A stretch of DNA of 64,000 nt from Lysobacterales bacterium (GTDB lineage Bacteria > Pseudomonadota > Gammaproteobacteria > Xanthomonadales > SZUA-38), in contig JANQOZ010000109.1 of assembly GCA_028285525.1 (NCBI GenBank), positions 62,001 through 126,000 of the forward strand, given 5' to 3'. Positions 9,739 to 18,501 of the stretch are shown here, one piece after another. The translations under genes and the position numbers were made by a program. Positions within the stretch are counted from its first letter, which is position 1, and every line of letters begins with the position of its first letter. The notes under the pieces are model-generated. The model made no database searches, was not told where the DNA came from, and was given only the letters and a program-made list of their open reading frames with translations.

Positions 9739-12279
9739 CTACCCCATCACCCAATGGCCGGGCCAGCCCCCTTGCGGCGGCCGAACCACAAGGCTTTCGC
9801 AGCGGCTCGCGAGCATTTCAGCGGTTGGGTCCTGCTCGGCAAGCTGTGAAAAACCCGTAACCGCAAGCTGGAATTCCCCGTCCAGGTACCACGAAAGGGC
9901 GCGATCGAACCGTCGCAGCTGGCGCTCCTCGGCGAGCGCGGGGTTATCCAACACCTGGTAGAGGCCCACAGGCTGATCTTTACCCCTGACCGCCACCCGG
10001 TCGATCCGTCGGATCGGGTAGCTGCCGCTCAGCTCGCGTAGCGTCAGCTCCGAGATCATCAGCCGGGCCCGGTATTGCTTGCTGGCGCTCTCGATCCGGG
10101 CCGCCAGGTTCACGGTGTCGCCGATCACCGTGTAGTCCATCCGACGCGCGGACCCGATGTTCCCGACCACCACCTCGCCGGTGTTGAGCCCGATTCCGAT
10201 ATCAATCGCATGTTGGCCGCGCTCCACCCGGCGCTGGTTCAGAGTCTCCAGCCTGTGCAGCATGTCGAGCGCCGCTTTCACCGACCCGTCCGCGTCGGTC
10301 GGCCCGGGAAACGGCACGCCGAAGGCCGCCATCACCGCGTCGCCGATGTACTTGTCGATCACCCCACCCTGCTCGCTGATGGCCTCGGCCATTTCGGCGA
10401 AGTATTCGTTCAGCATGGCAACCGTCTGGCGGGCGCCGATGCGCTCGGAGATGCTGGTAAAGCCCCGGATGTCGGAGAACAGCACCGTCACCTTCTGCTG
10501 GGTGCCGCCGAGGCTGGCGCCGTGATCCGACAGCAGGCGGTCGGCCACCGTGTGCGGCACGTAGCGCGACAGCGTGGCGCGAACGCGTTTTTCCTCGGAC
10601 AGATCTTCCAGCACCAGCATCGAGCCGATCGTATGGTCTTCCAGATCCGCCAGCGGCACTCGTGCCAGGTTCACCGAGTGCCGCTTGCCGTCGCCGAGCA
10701 CAATCTCCTGATCCGGCAAATAGAGCTCCGCGCCGCCGGCCGCGATCGCCTTGAGCCACTGATTTTCCGAGCTGAGTACCGCATCCAGCCGCTGGCCCAG
10801 CAACTCGTCCGAAGCCGCCAGCAGCCGCTGCGCGGCCGCGTTGGCTTTTACCACGCCGCCGTCGCCATCCAGCGTGATCACCCCGTTGGTCAGGCTGCGC
10901 AGGATGGACTCGTTGTAGTTCTTCATGCGGTTCAGGTCAGCGAACAGCTGTGCGTTCACGAGCGCCACCGACGCCTGTGCGGCAAAAGCCCGCAGCCGGC
11001 CCGCGTCATCCTGGGTGAACCGCCCGTCGAGTTTGTTGATGGCCTGGATCACCCCGATCGTGTCGCCGGCCCGGCTGGTGATCGGCACACACAGGATGTT
11101 TCGGGTGACGTAGCCGGTCATCTCGTCGAAGCGCCGGTTGAACTTCGGGTGCCCGTACGGATCGTCCACCGTGAGGCTCTGTCCGGAGCGAAACACCTGT
11201 CCCGCAATACCCTCGTCCGCGGGAAACCGGAGCTCCTTCGACTCGCCCTCAGCCACCTTTGACCAGAGCTCGTCGGTGCGAGGATCGTGCAGAAACAGGC
11301 TGACGCGGTCGGCGCCGACAAACGATCGCGTGGTCGCCACAATCATGGTCAGCAGCTGGTCGAGCTGCAGCTCGGTCGCCAGCGCCAGCGACACGCGGAA
11401 CAGCTCCGCCTGCTCTTCGCTGGCCCGCTTGAGGGTGCCGATCATCTGGTTGGTCTTGCGCGCGATCAGGCTGAACTCATCGCGGGTGACCACCGGCACG
11501 ACGGTATCGAGCCTTCCCCGCGACACGTCGCTCAGGCCCGCAATCTGCAGGCTCAGCATGTAACGCAGATTGTTGCCGTACGACCACATCAGGCGCAGCG
11601 ACAGCGCCAGCACGGTCAGCAGAATAAAGCCGATGTCGATGAAAACCGCCCGGCGCAAAAAGGCGTGCGACTCGCGGTTCACGTTGTCGATAATGAAGTC
11701 GATGTCTTTGATCAGCACCAGCGCGGTGACCATCCCCGTAAAAATGGCGATGCCAAAAAAGATCACAACCAGTCGCCGGGTGATGGGAAAGATGCGCTTT
11801 TCGACACCGCCCGATGCCGGGGGTGGCGGGGTGCGCCGCTCGCGCCTCAGGCCGTTGTCGAGGCCCGCAAAGATACCGAAGGCAAAGCAGCCGATCAGCA
11901 CCTTAAACCCCGACTCCAGCGGGAAACCGAACCAGAAGTGGTTATACAGCGCGATCGCAATCCCGGCGACGGTGAACAGCGCCAGGTCGATAAAAAACTG
12001 CAGCACCGACCGGCCAAACGGGTCGTCGGGCCGCATCAGCTTTTCCTCTAGCGTCAGCTTCAGCGCCAGCACGCTGGCGAAGGCCACGCCAAAGGTCGCC
12101 AGCACAACCAGCGGATTGAGCGACTCTACAAACGGGCACACGCGGGTGCCGTAGAAGCTTAGGGTGATGATCGCGAGCAGGTAGTAGGCCAGCGCCAGCT
12201 TCTGGTCAAACGGTTTGACCTGCGACGCCGCTTTCACAAATTCGCCGGTGACCGCCACGTGGCCTCCTCGGATCCCCAT
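9739..12279 (-). CDS. Membrane class III adenylate/guanylate cyclase with HAMP, GAF and PAS-like regions
   Basis: About six hydrophobic segments lie in the first 235 residues, followed by a HAMP linker (about 245-295), a GAF domain (about 305-460, ADRVSLFLHD), a PAS-like region (about 470-560) and a class III cyclase domain (about 590-790). The cyclase shows the metal-binding Asp in FSDIRGF and GDAVMAAF, the VIDKYIGDA strand and the NLAARIES helix, so it should be catalytic; cAMP is the likelier product but cGMP cannot be excluded. Start is uncertain: ATG at 12279, or a GTG at 12258 which has a perfect AGGAGG only 4 bases upstream. It may feed the cyclic-nucleotide-binding domain encoded at 58514-61345. 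Confidence 0.9.
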   Translation of the reverse strand: MGIRGGHVAVTGEFVKAASQVKPFDQKLALAYYLLAIITLSFYGTRVCPFVESLNPLVVLATFGVAFASVLALKLTLEEKLMRPDDPFGRSVLQFFIDLALFTVAGIAIALYNHFWFGFPLESGFKVLIGCFAFGIFAGLDNGLRRERRTPPPPASGGVEKRIFPITRRLVVIFFGIAIFTGMVTALVLIKDIDFIIDNVNRESHAFLRRAVFIDIGFILLTVLALSLRLMWSYGNNLRYMLSLQIAGLSDVSRGRLDTVVPVVTRDEFSLIARKTNQMIGTLKRASEEQAELFRVSLALATELQLDQLLTMIVATTRSFVGADRVSLFLHDPRTDELWSKVAEGESKELRFPADEGIAGQVFRSGQSLTVDDPYGHPKFNRRFDEMTGYVTRNILCVPITSRAGDTIGVIQAINKLDGRFTQDDAGRLRAFAAQASVALVNAQLFADLNRMKNYNESILRSLTNGVITLDGDGGVVKANAAAQRLLAASDELLGQRLDAVLSSENQWLKAIAAGGAELYLPDQEIVLGDGKRHSVNLARVPLADLEDHTIGSMLVLEDLSEEKRVRATLSRYVPHTVADRLLSDHGASLGGTQQKVTVLFSDIRGFTSISERIGARQTVAMLNEYFAEMAEAISEQGGVIDKYIGDAVMAAFGVPFPGPTDADGSVKAALDMLHRLETLNQRRVERGQHAIDIGIGLNTGEVVVGNIGSARRMDYTVIGDTVNLAARIESASKQYRARLMISELTLRELSGSYPIRRIDRVAVRGKDQPVGLYQVLDNPALAEERQLRRFDRALSWYLDGEFQLAVTGFSQLAEQDPTAEMLASRCESLVVRPPQGGWPGHWVMG

Positions 12280-12363
12280 CCCCAACCAGTATAACGTCGC
12301 CCCGGCGCAGGCTCCTCAGCCCCTCCAGTGCGGGCCGGGTGGGACTGCCTTGATCGGCCCTGG

Positions 12364-13866
12364 TCAGCCCTGCTGCGAAAGCTGCGTCAGCGTCTGCTGG
12401 TAGGCGTCGCGGAACGGCTGGAGCCGCTCCGCGTAGGGAGCCGAACGCCCAATCGAACCTTGATGAATCGGCTGACGAACCTGCATGTCGCTGCTGGTCA
12501 GCACCTCGTTGCCTCGCTCAAAGAAGCGGGTGCAGTCGTCAGACCACTCGAGCCCGAGGGTCTGGACGAGTTCGCGGACGGCGCGATCAAAGTCCGACGT
12601 CAGCGTTTCGTAAGGCATCACAAGGATCCCATCCGAGCCGCAGCGCTCCTCCCACTGGCCCATCAGATAGTCGTGCAGCGCGTGCAGGCGGCCGATGTCG
12701 TGCAGGTTCAGCAGCAGGTTCGGCAGGGAGAACGCCGATGTGAAAATCGACCAGGCGGTGTCCTGCGGATCGCGCTGCGTGTGAATCACATGGCCATGCG
12801 GGAACAGTGCGCGTGCCGGGCCCACCAGCGAGAAGTTGAACGGCATTTTGTCGACCACGCGCTCCGCGTCGGGGGTGCCCAGCTCCCGCACTCGTCGCAG
12901 GTAGTCGCCAGCGGTTTTGGTCAGCGTGTCGGGCGCCAGATCAAAAGCATCCAGCGTCGTGACCGGCTCGCCGTCAGCGGCACCCGCTACCTGTGCGGCC
13001 GCCAGGCGGGCGCTCACGAGGTTGCTCAAAATCCGGCGCTCACCCACCGAGTGAATCTCGGGGTGGGCATCCAGCACCTGGGCGATCAGGGTGGACCCGC
13101 TGCGCGGCATGCCGACCACAAAAATCGGGGCTGAACTTAAGTGCGCCCGGTCGCGCAGTTCCGCCATCCGCTCAGGCGGAAAGCTGGCCACATACGCCGG
13201 CGCCATCTCAAGCTGACGCGTTAGCGCGCGCGACTGGGCGGGGTCACGCAGCAGCTCTCGGGCCTGCTCGAAGGCGGTGAAAGCCTCGTCATACCGCTTA
13301 AGGCGGCCCAGGCAGCGCCCCCTCGCGATCTTGAGGTTGGCGTGCTGCACCTTGGTGAGTTCGCCGAAGTCCTGCTCCATCACCTCGAGCCAGTGCGCTG
13401 GCTCGGCCTCCGGGTCGCGCGAGAAAAACAGATACACCGAACTCAAGCGCGGATCAGCCGCCTGGGCTTCCCGATAGAGCTCCCGAGCCTGTGCCACCTC
13501 CCCGACAGCCAGCGCCAGATCGGCTTCTCGCGCAGTGAGTACCGGTTCGTCGGGATTGGCGGCGCGCAGCGAACCCAGCAGCTTGCGGGCCTCCGCCGGT
13601 AGAGCGCTGGCCCGCAGCATGTCGACCACCGTGACGCCCGCCTGCCACGTGGGCGGCGGCATCTTTGCCAGCGTTTGAAGCGTATCGCGGGCCCAGGCCG
13701 GCTGTTCGATCCGCAGCGCCAGCTGCGCCGCGGCAAACTGGATCGAGTACTCCTCTGACGCCGCGGCCTGCAGGTCCTGCATCTGCGCCATGGCGCCGGC
13801 AAAGCCACGGGTCTTGAGCGCGGTATCGATATTCTCCAGCGCCATCTGTACCGCGGCTGGGGTCAT
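12364..13866 (-). CDS. TPR-containing sulfotransferase family protein
   Basis: About 500 residues. The first half is a set of TPR-like helices (about 20-230); the second half is a sulfotransferase domain with the PAPS 5'-phosphosulfate loop VVGMPRSGSTLIAQVLDAHP near residue 251 and the later VDKMPFNF and HTQRDPQDTAWS phrases that match the 3'-phosphate region. Family members move sulfate from PAPS to sugars or proteins; the acceptor is unknown. There is no signal peptide, so it is probably cytosolic. It follows mdh on the same strand with a gap of about 40 bases, which suggests co-transcription. ATG 13866 is preferred over an upstream TTG at 13896. Confidence 0.85.
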   Translation of the reverse strand: MTPAAVQMALENIDTALKTRGFAGAMAQMQDLQAAASEEYSIQFAAAQLALRIEQPAWARDTLQTLAKMPPPTWQAGVTVVDMLRASALPAEARKLLGSLRAANPDEPVLTAREADLALAVGEVAQARELYREAQAADPRLSSVYLFFSRDPEAEPAHWLEVMEQDFGELTKVQHANLKIARGRCLGRLKRYDEAFTAFEQARELLRDPAQSRALTRQLEMAPAYVASFPPERMAELRDRAHLSSAPIFVVGMPRSGSTLIAQVLDAHPEIHSVGERRILSNLVSARLAAAQVAGAADGEPVTTLDAFDLAPDTLTKTAGDYLRRVRELGTPDAERVVDKMPFNFSLVGPARALFPHGHVIHTQRDPQDTAWSIFTSAFSLPNLLLNLHDIGRLHALHDYLMGQWEERCGSDGILVMPYETLTSDFDRAVRELVQTLGLEWSDDCTRFFERGNEVLTSSDMQVRQPIHQGSIGRSAPYAERLQPFRDAYQQTLTQLSQQG

Positions 13867-13908
13867 GCCGGAGTCATGCGTTACGCGTTCCGGCAACCGC
13901 TTGGTCGC

Positions 13909-14910
<1,002 letters not shown>

Positions 14911-15035
14911 CTATTTTAGCACCGCCATCCCCGTCATAAACCATTCGGTGAGGAGGAAACCACAGTTGCCGCGATGACCGGCATCGGGGGATGATTTATG
15001 CTACCGCTCCATGAAAGGCCACCCGGGTCTCGACC

Positions 15036-16796
15036 TTGCGCTCCCACCACTTGTTCTCTCAGCCCTGGAAAAGCTCCAGGACCCGATCGGCGTTCGGCGC
15101 CCGGATCATTTCGCTGGCGCTGCTGGCTGGCCTGCTGTCCGGAGGCGTCGTGGAGAGCGCTGACCGCGTTTCCGGCTCGCGCTTTGCGACCCGCTCGGAG
15201 GTGCTGGCGGTGAACGGTATGGCCGCCACCTCCCAGCCCCTGGCCACCCAGGTGGCGCTGGATGTGCTCAAAGCTGGCGGCAACGCGGTGGACGCGGCCA
15301 TTGCGGCCAACGCCATGCTGGGCCTCGTGGAACCCACCGGCAACGGCATCGGTGGGGACCTGTTCGCCATGGTGTGGGACGCCAAAGCTGAGGAGCTGAT
15401 CGGTCTGAACGCCAGCGGCCGCTCCCCGAAGGGCCTTACGCTCCAGTGGTTTGTCGACAACAACTACCGCTCCATCCCGTCGCGAGGCCCCCTGCCCGTT
15501 TCGGTGCCGGGCGCGGTGGACGGCTGGTTCATGCTCAGCGAGCGCTTCGGCACACGACCCATGGCGGAACTGCTGGCGCCGGCGATCGGCTACGCCCGCG
15601 AGGGCTTCCCGGTGAGCGAGGTCATCGCCCGGACCTGGGCCCAGTCGGTGCCGCTGCTTGACGCTTATCCCGGCTTTGTCGAGCAGTTCACCATCGACGG
15701 CAAGGCGCCGCAGACCGGCCAGCTGTGGCGCAACCCGCATCTTGCAAAAACGCTCGAGATCATTGCTCGAGAGGGGCGCAGCGGGTTTTACGAAGGCGCG
15801 GTCGCCAAAACAATGGCCGAGTACGTCCAGGAACAGGGCGGCTTTCTGTCCGAAGCTGATCTCGCGGCGCATCAAAGCACCTGGGAGACCCCGGTCTCCA
15901 CCAGCTACCGCGGTTACGACGTCTGGGAACTGCCGCCGAGCGGCCAGGGCATCGCGGCGCTGCAGATCCTGAACATACTCGAAGGGTTTGATCTCCGGTC
16001 CTTCGGCTTTGGCTCCGTTGACCATCTGCACTACTTCATTGAGGCCAAGAAGCTGGCCTTCGAGGATCGCGCGCGCTTCTACGCCGACCCTGCCTTCTCG
16101 GCGGTCCCGGTTAACGGCCTGCTGTCAAAGGACTACGCCGGCGACCGGCGCGGGCTGATCAAGGCCAGCGAGGCCGGCGATCGCTACCGGGCCGGCAACC
16201 CGGTGCTGGAGGCCGGCGACACCATCTACCTCACCGTCGCTGACCGACACGGCAACATGGTGTCGCTGATCCAGAGCAACTACCGCGACATGGGGTCGGG
16301 CATGACGCCCCCGGGATTGGGCTTTATCCTCCAGGACCGCGGCGAGCTGTTCAGCCTCGACCCGAAACACCCCAACGCCTACGCGCCCGGCAAGCGGCCG
16401 TTTCACACCATCATTCCCGCGTTTATCACCCGCGACGGCAAACCCTGGGTCAGCTTTGGCCTGATGGGCGGCGCCATGCAGCCACAGGGGCACGCGCAGA
16501 TTGTGATGAACCTGATCGACTTCGATATGAACCTGCAGGAGGCGGGTGACGCCCCGCGGATTCGTCATCGCGGTTCGTCACAGCCCACCGGCGAATTGCG
16601 CCGCGGCTCGGGTGTCGTGAGTGTGGAAACCGGATTCGGCAACGGCGTGATCCGCGGACTTAAGCGCCGCGGTCACGACGTGCGGTTTGAGGCGGGCGTA
16701 TTCGGGGGTTATCAGGCGATTGCACGAGACCCCGACACCGGGGTTTATCGGGGCGCATCCGAGTCACGCAAAGACGGGCACGCGGCCGGCTACTGA
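15036..16796 (+). CDS. Gamma-glutamyltransferase family Ntn-hydrolase (YwrD/HpxW-like)
   Basis: A 586-residue Ntn hydrolase of the gamma-glutamyltransferase superfamily, with a basic, hydrophobic leader (about residues 20-42) suggesting export. Maturation should cut before Thr396 in GDTIYLTVADRHGNMVS, which would become the N-terminal nucleophile of the small subunit. The following IQSNY and GSGMTPPGLGFILQ phrases match the YwrD/HpxW branch rather than classical glutathione-degrading GGT, so substrates other than glutathione (for example other amides) are possible. The small-subunit motif GLMGGAMQPQGHAQ is intact. The long ORF on the opposite strand at 14934-16031 is a shadow. Confidence 0.88.
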   Translation: MRSHHLFSQPWKSSRTRSAFGARIISLALLAGLLSGGVVESADRVSGSRFATRSEVLAVNGMAATSQPLATQVALDVLKAGGNAVDAAIAANAMLGLVEPTGNGIGGDLFAMVWDAKAEELIGLNASGRSPKGLTLQWFVDNNYRSIPSRGPLPVSVPGAVDGWFMLSERFGTRPMAELLAPAIGYAREGFPVSEVIARTWAQSVPLLDAYPGFVEQFTIDGKAPQTGQLWRNPHLAKTLEIIAREGRSGFYEGAVAKTMAEYVQEQGGFLSEADLAAHQSTWETPVSTSYRGYDVWELPPSGQGIAALQILNILEGFDLRSFGFGSVDHLHYFIEAKKLAFEDRARFYADPAFSAVPVNGLLSKDYAGDRRGLIKASEAGDRYRAGNPVLEAGDTIYLTVADRHGNMVSLIQSNYRDMGSGMTPPGLGFILQDRGELFSLDPKHPNAYAPGKRPFHTIIPAFITRDGKPWVSFGLMGGAMQPQGHAQIVMNLIDFDMNLQEAGDAPRIRHRGSSQPTGELRRGSGVVSVETGFGNGVIRGLKRRGHDVRFEAGVFGGYQAIARDPDTGVYRGASESRKDGHAAGY

Positions 16797-16860
16797 TCCG
16801 AACGATGCGTGCGGGCCTAGCCCGGAACACAACAAAAAGCACAACAACAAGAGGGAGACA

Positions 16861-17559
16861 ATGATGAATCAACAACCACGTGGATGGACCAGCGTTGTGG
16901 GGGCAACGCTTCTCGCTTTGGTCCTGGGCACCACCCAGGCGATTGCCCAGGACAACAGCAAGCTCCTGCGCCGTTCAGACACCGGCGAGCGAATCCGCAT
17001 TCTCGACGCGGTCTACGGCCAGGACGAGCGCATCTGCCGCGCGCTCGACGCGGTCTCGCGCAGCTGCGATCGGCGCGAAAGCTGCGAAGTCACGGCCGAT
17101 GATCGTCTCTGCGGCAACCCCTACGCCAACGTCCGCAAAGAGCTGTTTGTCGGCTACGACTGCGGCGACGGCCGCCGCTCCATCACGGTGTACGAGGGTG
17201 AGGTCGCCCGAATCTATTGCCGGACGGCTCGGGCCGAGGTGGTGGGAGTAGTAGAAGACTCGGTCGAAGACCCGGTCCCGGTGGATCTCCTGCAGGAGCC
17301 GCCGCCCAATACTCAGCGCGGCGCGCTGTACATCGCGGTGGCCGAATACGGCGCTCGCGATCGAATCTGCGACGCAGCGCCCACGCTCGCCTACTCCTGT
17401 GACGGTATGGAAAGCTGTGACGTGCCGGTGGGTAACGACCTGTGCGGCGATCCCGCGCGCGGGACGCCAAAGTCGCTCTATCTGGCCTACTGGTGCGACG
17501 GCGAGCTGTCCGAGCGCGACTACCGCGAGGGACAGACCGTCAGCCTTCGATGCCGCTAG
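16861..17559 (+). CDS. Secreted protein with two SUEL/rhamnose-binding-lectin-like repeats
   Basis: A 232-residue exported protein; signal peptide about 1-30 ending in TTQAIAQ. The mature part consists of two repeats (about 40-125 and 148-232) with identical cysteine spacing: C-x9-C-x5-C-x8-C-x16-C-x18-C. Both carry an ALDAVYG/VAEYG strand, a central ESCxV turn, a CG[ND]P turn and a [KR]xLxxxYxC strand, as in SUEL-type galactose/rhamnose-binding lectin domains of animals and some bacteria. That assignment is by motif resemblance. The ATG at 16861 has AGGGAG 4-9 bases upstream. It follows the GGT-like gene in the same direction by 64 bases. Likely role: carbohydrate binding outside the inner membrane. 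Confidence 0.8.
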   Translation: MMNQQPRGWTSVVGATLLALVLGTTQAIAQDNSKLLRRSDTGERIRILDAVYGQDERICRALDAVSRSCDRRESCEVTADDRLCGNPYANVRKELFVGYDCGDGRRSITVYEGEVARIYCRTARAEVVGVVEDSVEDPVPVDLLQEPPPNTQRGALYIAVAEYGARDRICDAAPTLAYSCDGMESCDVPVGNDLCGDPARGTPKSLYLAYWCDGELSERDYREGQTVSLRCR

Positions 17560-17572
17560 CACTTAGCTGCCG

Positions 17573-18379
17573 CTAAATCATCCCGCTGAGCTTGAGACCC
17601 AGCACGGCGGCGGCGATCACCAGCACCATGATGATTGCCCAGCGAGCTGAGGACGACTTGGCCGGCTCCTCGGGAACGGCCGTGCGTTCGGCGGTGCTCT
17701 TCGGTTTGGCGGCGTCCACGCCCGGCATCTGAACGAGCAGCCGGACCATGTCCAGCTTCAGCTCGTCGCCCGCCTTGAGCTCCGCTTTGGTAACGCGCTC
17801 GCCGTTGACGAACGTGCCGTTCGACGAGTCGAGATCTTCGACAAACAGCCCGGTGGGCGTCACCAGAATCTTGGCGTGCCGACGCGAGACCTCGTCGTTC
17901 GGCAAACAGATATCGCAGTCGGAATGGCGCCCGATCACCTGGTCGGTGTGCAGCGGATAGTTCTTGCCGAAGGTTGAGCCCGACACGCCGCGCAGCAGGT
18001 ACTTGGGGATCGCTGCCCGCATCACCGTCTGGCTGGCTTCGTTTTTCGGCTTGCGCACCGGCTCGGGCTCCGGCGGTGGGGGCGCGGCCTGCTGGCCTTC
18101 AGCCCCGACCACCTGGCACTGAATACTGGCAAACAGCAGCGCGTCCCCGGCCTTGATCGGGGTCCGCGCGGCAACCAGCGTGCCGTTGACGCGTGTGATG
18201 TTGGTGGCGTCACGCACCCCGATCATCGCGGAACCGTTGTCCATCGTGATCTGTGCGTGGTGCGCGGCAATCCCCTCCTGCTTCAACACCACCTGGCAGT
18301 CGTCGTCTGAACCCACCACGTTTTCGCCGGGCTTAAGCTCGACCTGCTCACTCTCACCGTTGGGAAAAACCAGCTTCAT
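17573..18379 (-). CDS. Double FHA-domain membrane protein
   Basis: A 268-residue protein with two FHA domains. The first (about residues 22-92) is weaker; the second (about 145-215) has the full phosphothreonine-binding signature: VIGRHSDCDICLP, SRRHAKI and DSSNGTFVNG. A Lys/Ser-rich linker leads to one C-terminal membrane segment (about 248-265), so the FHA domains should face the cytosol. It lies 122 bases downstream of the Ser/Thr kinase gene on the same strand, which makes it a likely phospho-reader or substrate of that kinase. Its 3' end nearly meets the lectin-like gene. Confidence 0.88.
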   Translation of the reverse strand: MKLVFPNGESEQVELKPGENVVGSDDDCQVVLKQEGIAAHHAQITMDNGSAMIGVRDATNITRVNGTLVAARTPIKAGDALLFASIQCQVVGAEGQQAAPPPPEPEPVRKPKNEASQTVMRAAIPKYLLRGVSGSTFGKNYPLHTDQVIGRHSDCDICLPNDEVSRRHAKILVTPTGLFVEDLDSSNGTFVNGERVTKAELKAGDELKLDMVRLLVQMPGVDAAKPKSTAERTAVPEEPAKSSSARWAIIMVLVIAAAVLGLKLSGMI

Positions 18380-18501
18380 TCAGGTCCCCATTCTCGTTTT
18401 CGGGCGTTATTGCCGGCCGATTCTAGCGGATTTGGGCGCGCTGCGCAGATCGGGTGGCGAGGTGCCGGGAGGGCTCTGCAGGAGGGCGGAAGCGCGCCGC
18501 G

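Noticed and set aside
14934-16031. 365-codon minus-strand frame
   Set aside because: Antisense to the gamma-glutamyltransferase-like gene, which has the catalytic Thr and family motifs. Typical GC-rich shadow.
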